Assembly: GCF_002086485.1 (NCBI RefSeq)
Contig: NZ_MVHF01000006.1
Coordinates: 1-64,000, forward strand
DNA length: 64,000 nucleotides
Source: Mycobacterium aquaticum
Lineage (GTDB): Bacteria; Actinomycetota; Actinomycetes; Mycobacteriales; Mycobacteriaceae
Reading direction: 5' to 3'
Shown piece after piece: positions 18,418 through 26,441 of the stretch. A program made the translations under genes and the position numbers. Below the pieces are notes generated by a model, which saw nothing but the letters and a program-made list of their open reading frames with translations, did not search any database and was not told the origin of the DNA. Every line of letters starts with the position of its first letter. Within the stretch, counting starts at the first letter, position 1.

Positions 18418-19515
18418 ATGGATTTCAAGACGACAGAGGCTGCCGACGACCTGGGCGGCCTGGTCCGCACCATCACCGAATCGGTGTGCACACCCGAACA
18501 TCAGCGTGAACTCGACGGTCTGCCGCAACGCTTCGATCGTGACCTGTGGGCCAAGCTCATCGAGGCCGATGTGCTCTCGGCCGCTGCCCCGGAGTCGGTC
18601 GGCGGCGGCGGCTTCGGCGTACTCGAGCAGACCGCGGTGCTGACCGCGCTGGGCCGCCAGCTGGCCGCCGTGCCGTACCTGGAGTCGGTGGTGCTGGCCT
18701 CCGGTGCGCTCGCCGCGTTCGGCTCCGACGAGCTGCGCGCCCAGTGGGCGGCGCCCGCGGTGGCCGGCGAGAAGATCGTGACGGTTGCGCTCGACGGCGA
18801 GATGGGCCAGGGCCCGGTTCAGGCCCAGTCCGCCGGCGACGGGTACCGGCTGACCGGCACCCGCACCCTCGTCTCCTTCGGACCGGTGGCCGACGCGTTT
18901 TTGGTTCCGGCCGAAACAGGTTCGGGGACAATGGTTGTCCTGATTGCCGCCGACGATCCCGGGGTGACGGTGACGACGCTGGACACCACTGCCCGCGGCA
19001 GCGTCGGGTTGCTGGAGTTGCAGGGCACCGAGGTCGGCGCCGGACGCCTCGTCGGGGGCGCCGACGTCGTGGACTGGCTGACCACCCACGCCCATCTGGG
19101 CCGCACCGCCTATCAGCTCGGTGTGCTGGAACGCGCGCTCGAGCTCACCGCCGAATACGCCCGCGAGCGTGAACAGTTCGACCGGCCGATCGGCAGTTTC
19201 CAGGCTGTGTCGTCACGGCTGGCCGACGGCTACATCGACATCAAAGGCCTCCGCCTGACATTGACCCAGGCAGCCTGGCGGCTGTCGGAGGAGCTACCCG
19301 CCGACATCGATGTCGCCAGTGCCGCGTTCTGGGCCGCCGAGGCCGGGCACCGGGTCGCACACACCACGGTGCACGTGCACGGCGGTGTCGGCATCGACAT
19401 GGACCATCCGGTGCACCGCTACTTCCTGGCCGCCAAGCAGACCGAGTTCGGTCTCGGCGGGGCGACCGGGCAGCTGCTGCGGATCGGGCGCGAATTGGCA
19501 GACACGCCGGTCTGA
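18418..19515 (+). CDS. fadE27: FadE27 (ChsE5), partner acyl-CoA dehydrogenase subunit
   Basis: The protein has 365 residues. Shorter, diverged acyl-CoA dehydrogenase: GGGGFGVLEQTAVLTALGRQ in the N-terminal domain, LTGTRTLVSFGPVADAFLV in the middle, and a C-terminal VHVHGGVGIDMDHPVHRYF that corresponds to the FAD-contacting segment. It lacks the NHER motif of FadE26, as expected for the partner in the ChsE4-ChsE5 heterotetramer. Its TGA is 2 bp from the GTG of fadD17. Confidence 0.94.
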   Translation: MDFKTTEAADDLGGLVRTITESVCTPEHQRELDGLPQRFDRDLWAKLIEADVLSAAAPESVGGGGFGVLEQTAVLTALGRQLAAVPYLESVVLASGALAAFGSDELRAQWAAPAVAGEKIVTVALDGEMGQGPVQAQSAGDGYRLTGTRTLVSFGPVADAFLVPAETGSGTMVVLIAADDPGVTVTTLDTTARGSVGLLELQGTEVGAGRLVGGADVVDWLTTHAHLGRTAYQLGVLERALELTAEYAREREQFDRPIGSFQAVSSRLADGYIDIKGLRLTLTQAAWRLSEELPADIDVASAAFWAAEAGHRVAHTTVHVHGGVGIDMDHPVHRYFLAAKQTEFGLGGATGQLLRIGRELADTPV

Positions 19516-19517
19516 TT

Positions 19518-21086
19518 GTGCCGAGTCCGCAGGCCGGCTTGACCAGCCCCACCGTCACACAACTGTTGGCCCCGCTGGCGAATGTGACCGACCGCGGCAT
19601 CTATGCGGACGACACATTCGTCAGCTGGGCCGATCACATCGCAGCCGGAGCGCAGCTCGCGGCGGCGCTGTGGGCCCGGCTGCGCACGCGAGGAGCAATC
19701 GGACCCGGCCGGGCCAAGCCACCGCACGTCGGCGTGCTGCTGGGCAACACGCCGTTTTTCTCCAGTCTGCTGGTGGCCGCCGGTCTGACGGGGCTGGTTC
19801 CGGTGGGGCTCAACCCGACCCGGCGCGGCGAGGCACTGGCTCGCGACATCGCGCGGGCCGACTGCCAACTGGTGGTGACCGACAACCCCGACATGGTCCC
19901 GCCCGGCGTCGACCACATCGACGTCGAATCACCCTCCTGGGCAGCCGAACTCGGCTCCTATGCGGGCGCTCCCGTGACGTTCGGGGACGTGTCCGCCGAT
20001 GACCTGTTCATGCTGATCTTCACCTCGGGCACCAGCGGCGATCCCAAAGCCGTCCGGATCACCCACGACAAGGTCGCGTTTCCCGGGAGGATGCTCGCCG
20101 ACCGCTTCGGGCTGGGACCGGCCGATACCGCGTACCTGTCGATGCCGCTGTTCCACTCGAACGCGATCATGGCCGGTTGGGCGGTCGCGGCTGTGGCCGG
20201 CGCGTCGATCGCGTTGCGGCGCAAGTTCTCCGCATCGAGTTTCCTGTCTGACGTGCGACGCTACGGCGCGACCTACGCCAACTATGTCGGTAAGCCGCTG
20301 TCCTACATCCTGGCCACCGAGTCCCGGCCCGACGATGCCGACAATCCCCTGAAGATCATGTACGGCAACGAGGGCGCACCGCGGGATCTCGACCGGTTCG
20401 CCAAGAGGTTCGGCGTGATCGTGGTCGACGGGTTCGGCTCCACCGAGGGCGGTGTGGCGATCGCCCGCACCCCCGACACCCCTGAGGGATCGCTTGGCCC
20501 GCTCACCGATGAGGTGACGATCCTCGACGTCGATACCGGCGAGCCCTGCCCGCCGGGCGTCGTCGGCGAGTTGGTCAACCCGACGGGGCGCGGCTGGTTC
20601 CGCGGCTACTACAACGATCCCGACGCCGAGGCGCAGCGAATGGCCGGCGGCGTCTACCACACCGGCGACCTGGCCTACCGCGACGAGAACGGCTACGTGT
20701 ATTTCGCCGGGCGGCTCGGCGACTGGATGCGTGTCGACGGTGAGAATCTCGGCACCGCGCCGATCGAGCGAATCCTGTTGCGCCACCCTGACATCGTCGA
20801 GGCAGCGGTGTACCCGATCCCGGATCCCGCGGTCGGCGATCAGGTGATGGCCGCACTGGTGCTGCGGCCGGGCGCGGTTTTCGATCCCGCTGCATTCCGG
20901 TCGTTCCTGGCCGATCAGGCCGATCTCGGGCCCAAGCAGTGGCCGGCCCACGTTCGCGTCGCGACCGACCTGCCGCGTACGGAGACGTTCAAGGTGATCA
21001 AGCGGCAGCTGTCTGCGCAGGGCACCGACTGCGCCGATCCGGTGTTCCGCATTGACTCTGCGTGCAGGGCCCAAAAGTACGAGTAG
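19518..21086 (+). CDS. fadD17: FadD17, steroid side-chain acyl-CoA ligase
   Basis: The protein has 522 residues from GTG 19518. ANL adenylating enzyme: P-loop TSGTSGDPKAVRITH (about 173-187), DGFGSTEGGVAIAR (A5 region, about 305), YHTGDLAYRDENG (A7) and TFKVIKRQL near the C-terminus with the acyl-CoA synthetase lysine region. In M. tuberculosis FadD17 activates C5/C3-side-chain steroid acids (3-oxochol-4-en-24-oate type). Third gene of the KstR-controlled fadE26-fadE27-fadD17 unit. Confidence 0.95.
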   Translation: MPSPQAGLTSPTVTQLLAPLANVTDRGIYADDTFVSWADHIAAGAQLAAALWARLRTRGAIGPGRAKPPHVGVLLGNTPFFSSLLVAAGLTGLVPVGLNPTRRGEALARDIARADCQLVVTDNPDMVPPGVDHIDVESPSWAAELGSYAGAPVTFGDVSADDLFMLIFTSGTSGDPKAVRITHDKVAFPGRMLADRFGLGPADTAYLSMPLFHSNAIMAGWAVAAVAGASIALRRKFSASSFLSDVRRYGATYANYVGKPLSYILATESRPDDADNPLKIMYGNEGAPRDLDRFAKRFGVIVVDGFGSTEGGVAIARTPDTPEGSLGPLTDEVTILDVDTGEPCPPGVVGELVNPTGRGWFRGYYNDPDAEAQRMAGGVYHTGDLAYRDENGYVYFAGRLGDWMRVDGENLGTAPIERILLRHPDIVEAAVYPIPDPAVGDQVMAALVLRPGAVFDPAAFRSFLADQADLGPKQWPAHVRVATDLPRTETFKVIKRQLSAQGTDCADPVFRIDSACRAQKYE

Positions 21087-21140
21087 CGCGCTCCCTCAGC
21101 GCAGAGTCAACTGTGGGTGTCACCCGGTAACGTCAGGCTC

Positions 21141-21863
21141 GTGGGATACCGCGAACTGCCACCACCACGCGGGCTGGGTGACCTGATCGAGTGCCGGTGG
21201 GTGCGCACCGGTCCGGCAGCCCCCAGCCGCGTGCTGCCCGACGGTTGCATGGACCTGATCCGTCTCGATGACGACATCGTGGTGGCCGGTCCCGACACCA
21301 CGGCGTTCACGGCTCGCGGCAGCCAAGAATCGGTGCAGGGCTTGCGGTTTCGACCAGGCGTCCTGCCGCGACTACTTGGCGTCCCGGCGGTCGAGCTTCG
21401 TGACACCCGAACCGCTTTGCGTGAGCTGCGCAGCGTTCGCCATGACGCCACGCTCGACGGTCTGGCCCACACGCTCGTCGCAGCCTCCTCACACGCCGAG
21501 ACCGCACCGTGGTCGCTGCCGGTCCTGCACTGGATCACCCGACGGCTGGCCGACGGCGCCACCGTCGCCGAAACCGCCCGTGCCACAGGCTGGTCCAACC
21601 GCAGCCTGCAGCGGCACTGCTCGGCGGTGTACGGCTACGGCCCGGCGCAGCTGCGGCGCATCCTGCGTTTCCGGCGGGCCGTGCGACTCCTGCAGTCAGG
21701 GCTCGCGCCCGCTGTCGTCGCGGCCCAGGCCGGCTATGCCGACCAACCTCACCTGCACCGCGAGGTGCGGTCGCTGGCCGGGGTGCCCCTTCGTCAGCTC
21801 GGCAGCGCCGCGAACAGGTCGACCGACGTGCCGTCGGGATCTTCGACGGTCGCGTACCGCTGA
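21141..21863 (+). CDS. AraC-family transcriptional regulator
   Basis: The protein has 240 residues from GTG 21141; GTG 21117 would add eight residues, and neither has a strong ribosome site. N-terminal ligand/effector region like the DUF6597 type (DLIECRWVRTG, LPDGCMDLIRLDD), then a C-terminal AraC HTH (VAETARATGWSNRSLQRHCSAVYGYGPAQLRRILRFRRAV, continuing VVAAQAGYADQPHLHREVRSLAGV). Follows fadD17 by 54 bp. Its 3' end overlaps the convergent VOC gene by 70 bp. The target is unknown; the neighbouring VOC protein is a common partner of this regulator type. Confidence 0.85.
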   Translation: MGYRELPPPRGLGDLIECRWVRTGPAAPSRVLPDGCMDLIRLDDDIVVAGPDTTAFTARGSQESVQGLRFRPGVLPRLLGVPAVELRDTRTALRELRSVRHDATLDGLAHTLVAASSHAETAPWSLPVLHWITRRLADGATVAETARATGWSNRSLQRHCSAVYGYGPAQLRRILRFRRAVRLLQSGLAPAVVAAQAGYADQPHLHREVRSLAGVPLRQLGSAANRSTDVPSGSSTVAYR

Positions 21864-22189
21864 CCCCACGGCGCATCGAACGGCTTGAGCGTTCCCGGGT
21901 GCCCGGCGGCGGTGAGTCGCTCATAGAGGTCGTCGACCTCCGCAGGCTTTGCCAGACCGAACGCGATCGCGACCCGGCCGGCCGAGGCGGGCGGCGTCCA
22001 ACCGGCATGCATACCGGCCATCACCTCCTCGGTGTCGAACGCCAGCTTGTTGCCGCCGGGCAAGGCCACCTCGACGTGCGGTCCGTCGGGTTCCGGGACG
22101 TCCAGGCCGAGCAGCCGATAGAACTCCAGCGAGCGACGCAGGTCTTTGGCGACGATTTCGACGACGGTCGAGGTGAGTTGAACAGGCAT
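21794..22189 (-). CDS. VOC/glyoxalase-superfamily protein
   Basis: The protein has 131 residues with two beta-alpha-beta-beta-beta modules: VVEIVAKDLRRSLEFYRLLGLDVPE at the start and VDDLYERLTAAGHPGTLKPFDAPWGQRYATVEDPDGTSVDLF at the end. The pattern fits the glyoxalase/bleomycin-resistance/dioxygenase superfamily. Possible metal positions are Glu in HVEVAL and the C-terminal Asp, but the canonical His-Glu set is incomplete, so it may be a binding protein. Converges on the AraC gene with a 70-bp overlap. Confidence 0.85.
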   Translation of the reverse strand: MPVQLTSTVVEIVAKDLRRSLEFYRLLGLDVPEPDGPHVEVALPGGNKLAFDTEEVMAGMHAGWTPPASAGRVAIAFGLAKPAEVDDLYERLTAAGHPGTLKPFDAPWGQRYATVEDPDGTSVDLFAALPS

Positions 22190-22387
22190 ATGCGCAGGTT
22201 AGGCTGGCTCCGCCACTGGTGTCGTGAACAGATCGGACAGCGTCGAGCCGGCCCGGTCCCGGCACGTCTTGTCGGCCGGGGACGAAGTTTTCCGGATTTC
22301 TCGGCTCCCGGGAGGGTTGGTCGGACCTCGGGTACCGGGTAGGTTGGGCCTAAGACGTTAGTTACTCGCCAGTAGGGAGGGTCCTCC

Positions 22388-23941
22388 ATGCCCGCTCCAT
22401 CCGCCGCCGACTTCGCCCGGCTCCGCAAGCTCGTCGCGATCGCCGATGCCGACGCACGTCAGTCGAAGTCGATCGAGGAGGTCTTCACCGGCCGGGAGTT
22501 GACCACCATTCCGGTCGGCACCGCCGAGGATGTCACCGCCGCCTTTGCCAAAGCCCGTGCAGCACAGGTGAACTGGGCGAAGCGTCCGGTCAAGGAACGG
22601 TGCGCGATCATCGAGCGATTCGGCGAATTGGTGGCACAGAACCGGGACTTCCTGATGGACGTGGCTCAAGCAGAGACCGGTAAAGCCCGGTCGGCCGCGC
22701 AGGAAGAGATCGTCGACATGATCCTCAACTCGCGCTACTACGCACGCGAGGCCGACAAACTGCTCTCCCCCAAGCGCGTCCAGGGCCTACTGCCCGGCTT
22801 CGTCAAGACCGTGGTGAACCACCACCCCAAGGGCGTCATCGGCGTGATCTCCCCGTGGAACTACCCGATGGCACTGTCGATTTCGGATTCCATCCCGGCG
22901 CTGCTCGCCGGCAACGCCGTCGTCGTCAAGCCCGACAGCCAAACCCCCTACTGCACCCTGGCCAACGCCGAACTGCTGTACCAAGCCGGGCTGCCGCGGG
23001 ACCTGTTCGCGGTGGTGCCCGGGCCCGGTTCGGTGGTGGGCACCGCGATCGTGGAGAACTGCGACTACCTGATGTTCACCGGATCCACGGCCACCGGACG
23101 CTCACTGGCCGAACAGTGCGGCCGCCGGTTGATCGGCTTCTCCGCGGAACTCGGTGGCAAGAACCCGATGATCGTCACCAAGGGCGCAGACCTGGACGTG
23201 GTCGCCAAAGCGGCCACCCGCGCGTGCTTCTCGAACGCCGGGCAGCTGTGCATCTCCATCGAACGCATCTACGTCGAACGGGACGTCGCCGAGGAGTTCA
23301 CCGCCAAGTTCGGCGACCGGGTGCGGAACATGAAGCTGTCGGCCGCGTACGACTTCACCGCCGACATGGGCAGCCTGATCTCCGAGGACCAGGTCAAAAC
23401 CGTCTCCGGCCACGTGGACGACGCGAAAGTCAAGGGCGCCAAGGTGATCGCGGGCGGTAACGCCCGCCCGGACATCGGCCCGCTGTTCTTCGAACCGACC
23501 GTACTGACCGACGTGACCGATGAGATGGAGTGCGGCCGCAACGAGACGTTCGGGCCGCTCGTGTCGATCTACCCGGTCGATTCCGTCGAGGAGGCCATCG
23601 CCAAGGCCAACGACACCGAATACGGCCTGAACGCCAGTGTCTGGGCCGCGTCGAAGTCCGAGGGCGAGGCCATCGCAGCGCGGTTGCAGGCAGGCACGGT
23701 CAACGTCGACGAGGGCTACGCACTGGCGTTCGGCAGCACCGCGGCACCGATGGGCGGCATGAAGGCGTCCGGTATCGGTCGCCGCCACGGCGCCGACGGC
23801 ATCCTCAAATACACCGAGTCCCAAACGGTTTCCACCGCACGCGTGCTCAACCTCGACCCACCGCTCGGCATTTCACAAACCCTCTGGCAGAAGGCGCTGA
23901 CACCCATGATCCAGGCCGTGCAGAAGCTGCCGGGCCGCTGA
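22388..23941 (+). CDS. gabD2: Succinate-semialdehyde dehydrogenase-type aldehyde dehydrogenase (GabD2)
   Basis: The protein has 517 residues, preceded by GGGAGGG. Aldehyde dehydrogenase fold: ISPWNYPMALSI (about 156-167), FTGSTATGRSL (cofactor loop, about 231), catalytic Glu in SAELGGKNP (about 255), catalytic Cys in SNAGQLCISIERI (about 290), and EMECGRNETFGPLVS. The length and sequence match mycobacterial GabD2 (Rv1731 type, 518 residues), which oxidises succinic semialdehyde to succinate. The location beside the steroid genes is not shared with M. tuberculosis as far as I recall. Ends at the first palindromic element (23946). Confidence 0.88.
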   Translation: MPAPSAADFARLRKLVAIADADARQSKSIEEVFTGRELTTIPVGTAEDVTAAFAKARAAQVNWAKRPVKERCAIIERFGELVAQNRDFLMDVAQAETGKARSAAQEEIVDMILNSRYYAREADKLLSPKRVQGLLPGFVKTVVNHHPKGVIGVISPWNYPMALSISDSIPALLAGNAVVVKPDSQTPYCTLANAELLYQAGLPRDLFAVVPGPGSVVGTAIVENCDYLMFTGSTATGRSLAEQCGRRLIGFSAELGGKNPMIVTKGADLDVVAKAATRACFSNAGQLCISIERIYVERDVAEEFTAKFGDRVRNMKLSAAYDFTADMGSLISEDQVKTVSGHVDDAKVKGAKVIAGGNARPDIGPLFFEPTVLTDVTDEMECGRNETFGPLVSIYPVDSVEEAIAKANDTEYGLNASVWAASKSEGEAIAARLQAGTVNVDEGYALAFGSTAAPMGGMKASGIGRRHGADGILKYTESQTVSTARVLNLDPPLGISQTLWQKALTPMIQAVQKLPGR

Positions 23942-23945
23942 TTTT

Positions 23946-24014
23946 CTCCGCGAGCAGACACTGAGGTCCCCCGACACGCCGCGTTTGCCGGACCTCAATG
24001 TCTGCTCGCGGGAG
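23946..24014. repeat. Palindromic element, copy 1 (left of corA)
   Basis: A 69-bp element whose ends pair: GCGAGCAGACA...TGAGGTCC against GGACCTCA...TGTCTGCTCGC, with one internal C/A mismatch, giving a stem of about 20 bp around a 20-base GC-rich core. Its reverse complement reappears with few differences at 25246-25316, on the other side of corA. It begins 5 bp after the gabD2 stop, so it may act as a transcription terminator, but the conserved core points to a dispersed repeat. Confidence 0.8.
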
Positions 24015-24182
24015 ATATCCAGATATTTTCCAGCAAATTCTCAGATTACGTCCGGCGGAATCCGGTGCACGGGTAGGCATTCGGAATTCACCAATATCTG
24101 CGCTCATATGCGGGCCGTAGATTCCGATGGCGGTGTTGAATACAGCCAGTAGGTTCGCCGTTGTTCTGCCGGAGGTGTCCCC

Positions 24183-25241
24183 GTGATTGTCGACTGCGCT
24201 CACTATCTCGACGGTAGCCGGCAAAGCGACCGGACGATCTCCCTGGACGAAGCGGCACAGCAATGCCACCAAGGTGGGTTCGTGTGGCTGGGCCTCTTCG
24301 AGCCGAGCAGCGAGGAGCTCGACGAGGTGCGGGAGTCATTCGATCTGCACGAGCTCGCCGTCGACGACGCCAAGACTTTCCATCTGCGCCCAAAAGTCGA
24401 AGAATACGAATCCGGAGTGCAGCTCGTCATCCTCCGCACCGCCCGCTACAACCACGATGAGGACGAGGTCGACTTCGGCGAGATCAGCATCTTCGTCGGG
24501 CCCGGCTTCGTCATCACGGTTCGGCAAGGTGTCGCGAGCGAGCTGCACGGTGCCCGGACCCGCCTCGAGCAACATCCGAAACTGCTTGCGCTCGGCCCCA
24601 ATTCAGTGCTGTGGGCGATCCTCGACCAGGTGATCAAGGGTTACGGTCCGGTCGTCGCCGACCTCGAATCCGACATCGAGCTGGTCGAAGGCACCGTATT
24701 CTCCGGCGCGGTGGCGCCGACCGAACAGATCTACGATCTGCGGCGCGAGGTCACCAACTTCTATCGCGCGGTTCATCCGTTGCTCGCGGTGCTCACACGC
24801 GTCGAGCGCAACGTCGAAGAGGCCGAACTCGCGCCATACCTGCGCGACGTGCACGACCACGTGCATCTCATCAGCGAGGAAGTGGCCGCTCAGAAGGAGC
24901 TCCTGGCCACCGTCCTGCAAGCGAACATGGCCGTCATCTCGGTGGAGCAAACCGAGGTGAGCGTGCGCCAGAACAGCACGATCGAGCAGCTGACAATCCT
25001 GGCCACGGTGTTCCTCCCGCTGACTTTCATCACCGGTTTCTTCGGGCAGAATTTCGCGTGGCTCACCGAACACATGAGTGGCTTCCCCAGTTTCATCGTG
25101 TTCGGTGTCGGCGGGCTGGTGGTTCCGCTGATCTTGCTGTGGGCGTGGATGCGCCACAACCAGCGGGCGACAGGCGCTACCTCAGGTCGCGTCACTGTCG
25201 ACCGAGCGGCCGCCGACCGCGTCCGACCACCCGGTCCATAG
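24183..25241 (+). CDS. corA: CorA-family magnesium/cobalt transporter
   Basis: The protein has 352 residues from GTG 24183. A large acidic cytosolic N-terminal domain with long helices (about 150-285), then two C-terminal membrane segments (about 288-308, LTILATVFLPLTFITGFF, and 318-338). The pore signature is GQN in TGFFGQNFAWL instead of the canonical GMN, a variant that I recall as common in actinobacterial CorA proteins. Flanked by inverted copies of a palindromic element at 23946-24014 and 25246-25316. Confidence 0.92.
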   Translation: MIVDCAHYLDGSRQSDRTISLDEAAQQCHQGGFVWLGLFEPSSEELDEVRESFDLHELAVDDAKTFHLRPKVEEYESGVQLVILRTARYNHDEDEVDFGEISIFVGPGFVITVRQGVASELHGARTRLEQHPKLLALGPNSVLWAILDQVIKGYGPVVADLESDIELVEGTVFSGAVAPTEQIYDLRREVTNFYRAVHPLLAVLTRVERNVEEAELAPYLRDVHDHVHLISEEVAAQKELLATVLQANMAVISVEQTEVSVRQNSTIEQLTILATVFLPLTFITGFFGQNFAWLTEHMSGFPSFIVFGVGGLVVPLILLWAWMRHNQRATGATSGRVTVDRAAADRVRPPGP

Positions 25242-25245
25242 GTTC

Positions 25246-25316
25246 CTCCCGCGAGAAGACAGTGAGGTCCGGCAAACGCGGCGTGTCGGGGTGCCTCAGT
25301 GTCTGCTCGCGGGGAG
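25246..25316. repeat. Palindromic element, copy 2 (right of corA, inverted)
   Basis: An imperfect stem-loop (CTCCCGCGAGAAGACAGTGAGG against CCTCAGTGTCTGCTCGCGGGGAG) in the 78-bp gap between the convergent corA and NPD-like genes. Read on the opposite strand it is nearly the same sequence as 23946-24014, including the core CGGCAAACGCGGCGTGTCGG. It is well placed as a bidirectional terminator. Confidence 0.8.
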
Positions 25317-25319
25317 AAG

Positions 25320-26441
25320 TCAGCTGTCGCGGACGTCGTCGAGGCGCTTGGTGGCAGCCTCGAAACCGCTGACCAGCTCGGCGATGATGTCGGCGACCGG
25401 GCGGATCTCGTTCATCCTGCCCACGATCTGACCGACCGGCATGGACACGGTGTCCGGGTTGTCCGACTCGTTCATTCGCTGATGCGCCTCGCTGACCAGA
25501 ATGTTCTGCAGCGGCATCGGCAGTGGCTCCGGTGCGTCCGGGGCATCCCAGGCATCGGTCCACTTGGTCTTGAGCAGCCGGGCCGGCTTGCCGGTGTAGA
25601 TCTTGCGGCGCACGGTGTCGGCGGTACCCGCCCGCAGCAGCGCCTCCTGGATGGTCGATGTGCCGCCGGGAAGACGGTGGCCCAGGTCGTATTCGGCCGA
25701 CGTCAGGAACGCCGAGCCCATCCACACGCCGGACGCCCCGAGGGCCAGTGCCGCCGCGACCTGTTTCCCGGTGCCGATGCCGCCGGCGGCCAACACTGGC
25801 GCCTTACCATCAAGCGCATCAACAATTTCCGGCCACAACACCATCGAGCCGATCTCACCCGTGTGCCCGCCCGCCTCGTGCCCTTGTGCGACAACGATGT
25901 CCACGCCGTTCTCGACGTGGCGCAGGGCGTGCTTGGCGCTGCCGGCCAGCGCCGCCACCGGCACACCCGCGGCGTGCACCTGCTCGATGACGTCGTTGGG
26001 CGGTGAGCCCAACGCGTTGGCGATCAGCTTGATGGGATGCTTGAGCGCCACCTCGACGTGGCTGCGGGCCACCGAGTGCAGCCAGCCCAGCACCCCCTCA
26101 TTGCGTTCCTCGTTCTCGGGAAGCGGCGGAACACCAAGATCGGCAAGGGTTTTGGCGACGAAGTCGCGATGGCTCTGCGGGATCAGCTTGTTGATGTCGA
26201 CGGCCGTACCCTCGGTGGGGATCTTGGCGGGCATCACGACGTCGACGCCGTAGGGCTTGCCGTCGGTGTTGGCGTCCATCCACTGCAGGACGTTCTCCAG
26301 ATCGTCGGCCTCGTTGAACCGCACGCATCCGAGCACACCCAGGCCGCCGGCCTTGCTCACCGCGGCGGCCACCTTCTCCGACGGCGTGAAGACGAAGATC
26401 GGGTATTGAATCCCGAACCGCTCGCACAGATCTGTCTTCAT
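25320..26441 (-). CDS. NPD/nitronate monooxygenase-family flavoprotein
   Basis: The protein has 373 residues. FMN-binding TIM barrel of the 2-nitropropane dioxygenase family: GIQYPIFVFTPSEKVAAAVSKAGGLGVLG at the N-terminus, IVVAQGHEAGGHTGEIGSMVL (about 181-201) with the His-Thr-Gly phosphate/catalytic region, and LAAGGIGTGKQVAAALALGASGVWMGSAF (about 217-245). It begins immediately after the fadD19 stop (no gap), so the two are co-transcribed. Related proteins take part in sterol ring degradation in actinobacteria (for example Rv3553/IpdC), but a specific steroid role here is inference. Confidence 0.85.
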   Translation of the reverse strand: MKTDLCERFGIQYPIFVFTPSEKVAAAVSKAGGLGVLGCVRFNEADDLENVLQWMDANTDGKPYGVDVVMPAKIPTEGTAVDINKLIPQSHRDFVAKTLADLGVPPLPENEERNEGVLGWLHSVARSHVEVALKHPIKLIANALGSPPNDVIEQVHAAGVPVAALAGSAKHALRHVENGVDIVVAQGHEAGGHTGEIGSMVLWPEIVDALDGKAPVLAAGGIGTGKQVAAALALGASGVWMGSAFLTSAEYDLGHRLPGGTSTIQEALLRAGTADTVRRKIYTGKPARLLKTKWTDAWDAPDAPEPLPMPLQNILVSEAHQRMNESDNPDTVSMPVGQIVGRMNEIRPVADIIAELVSGFEAATKRLDDVRDS

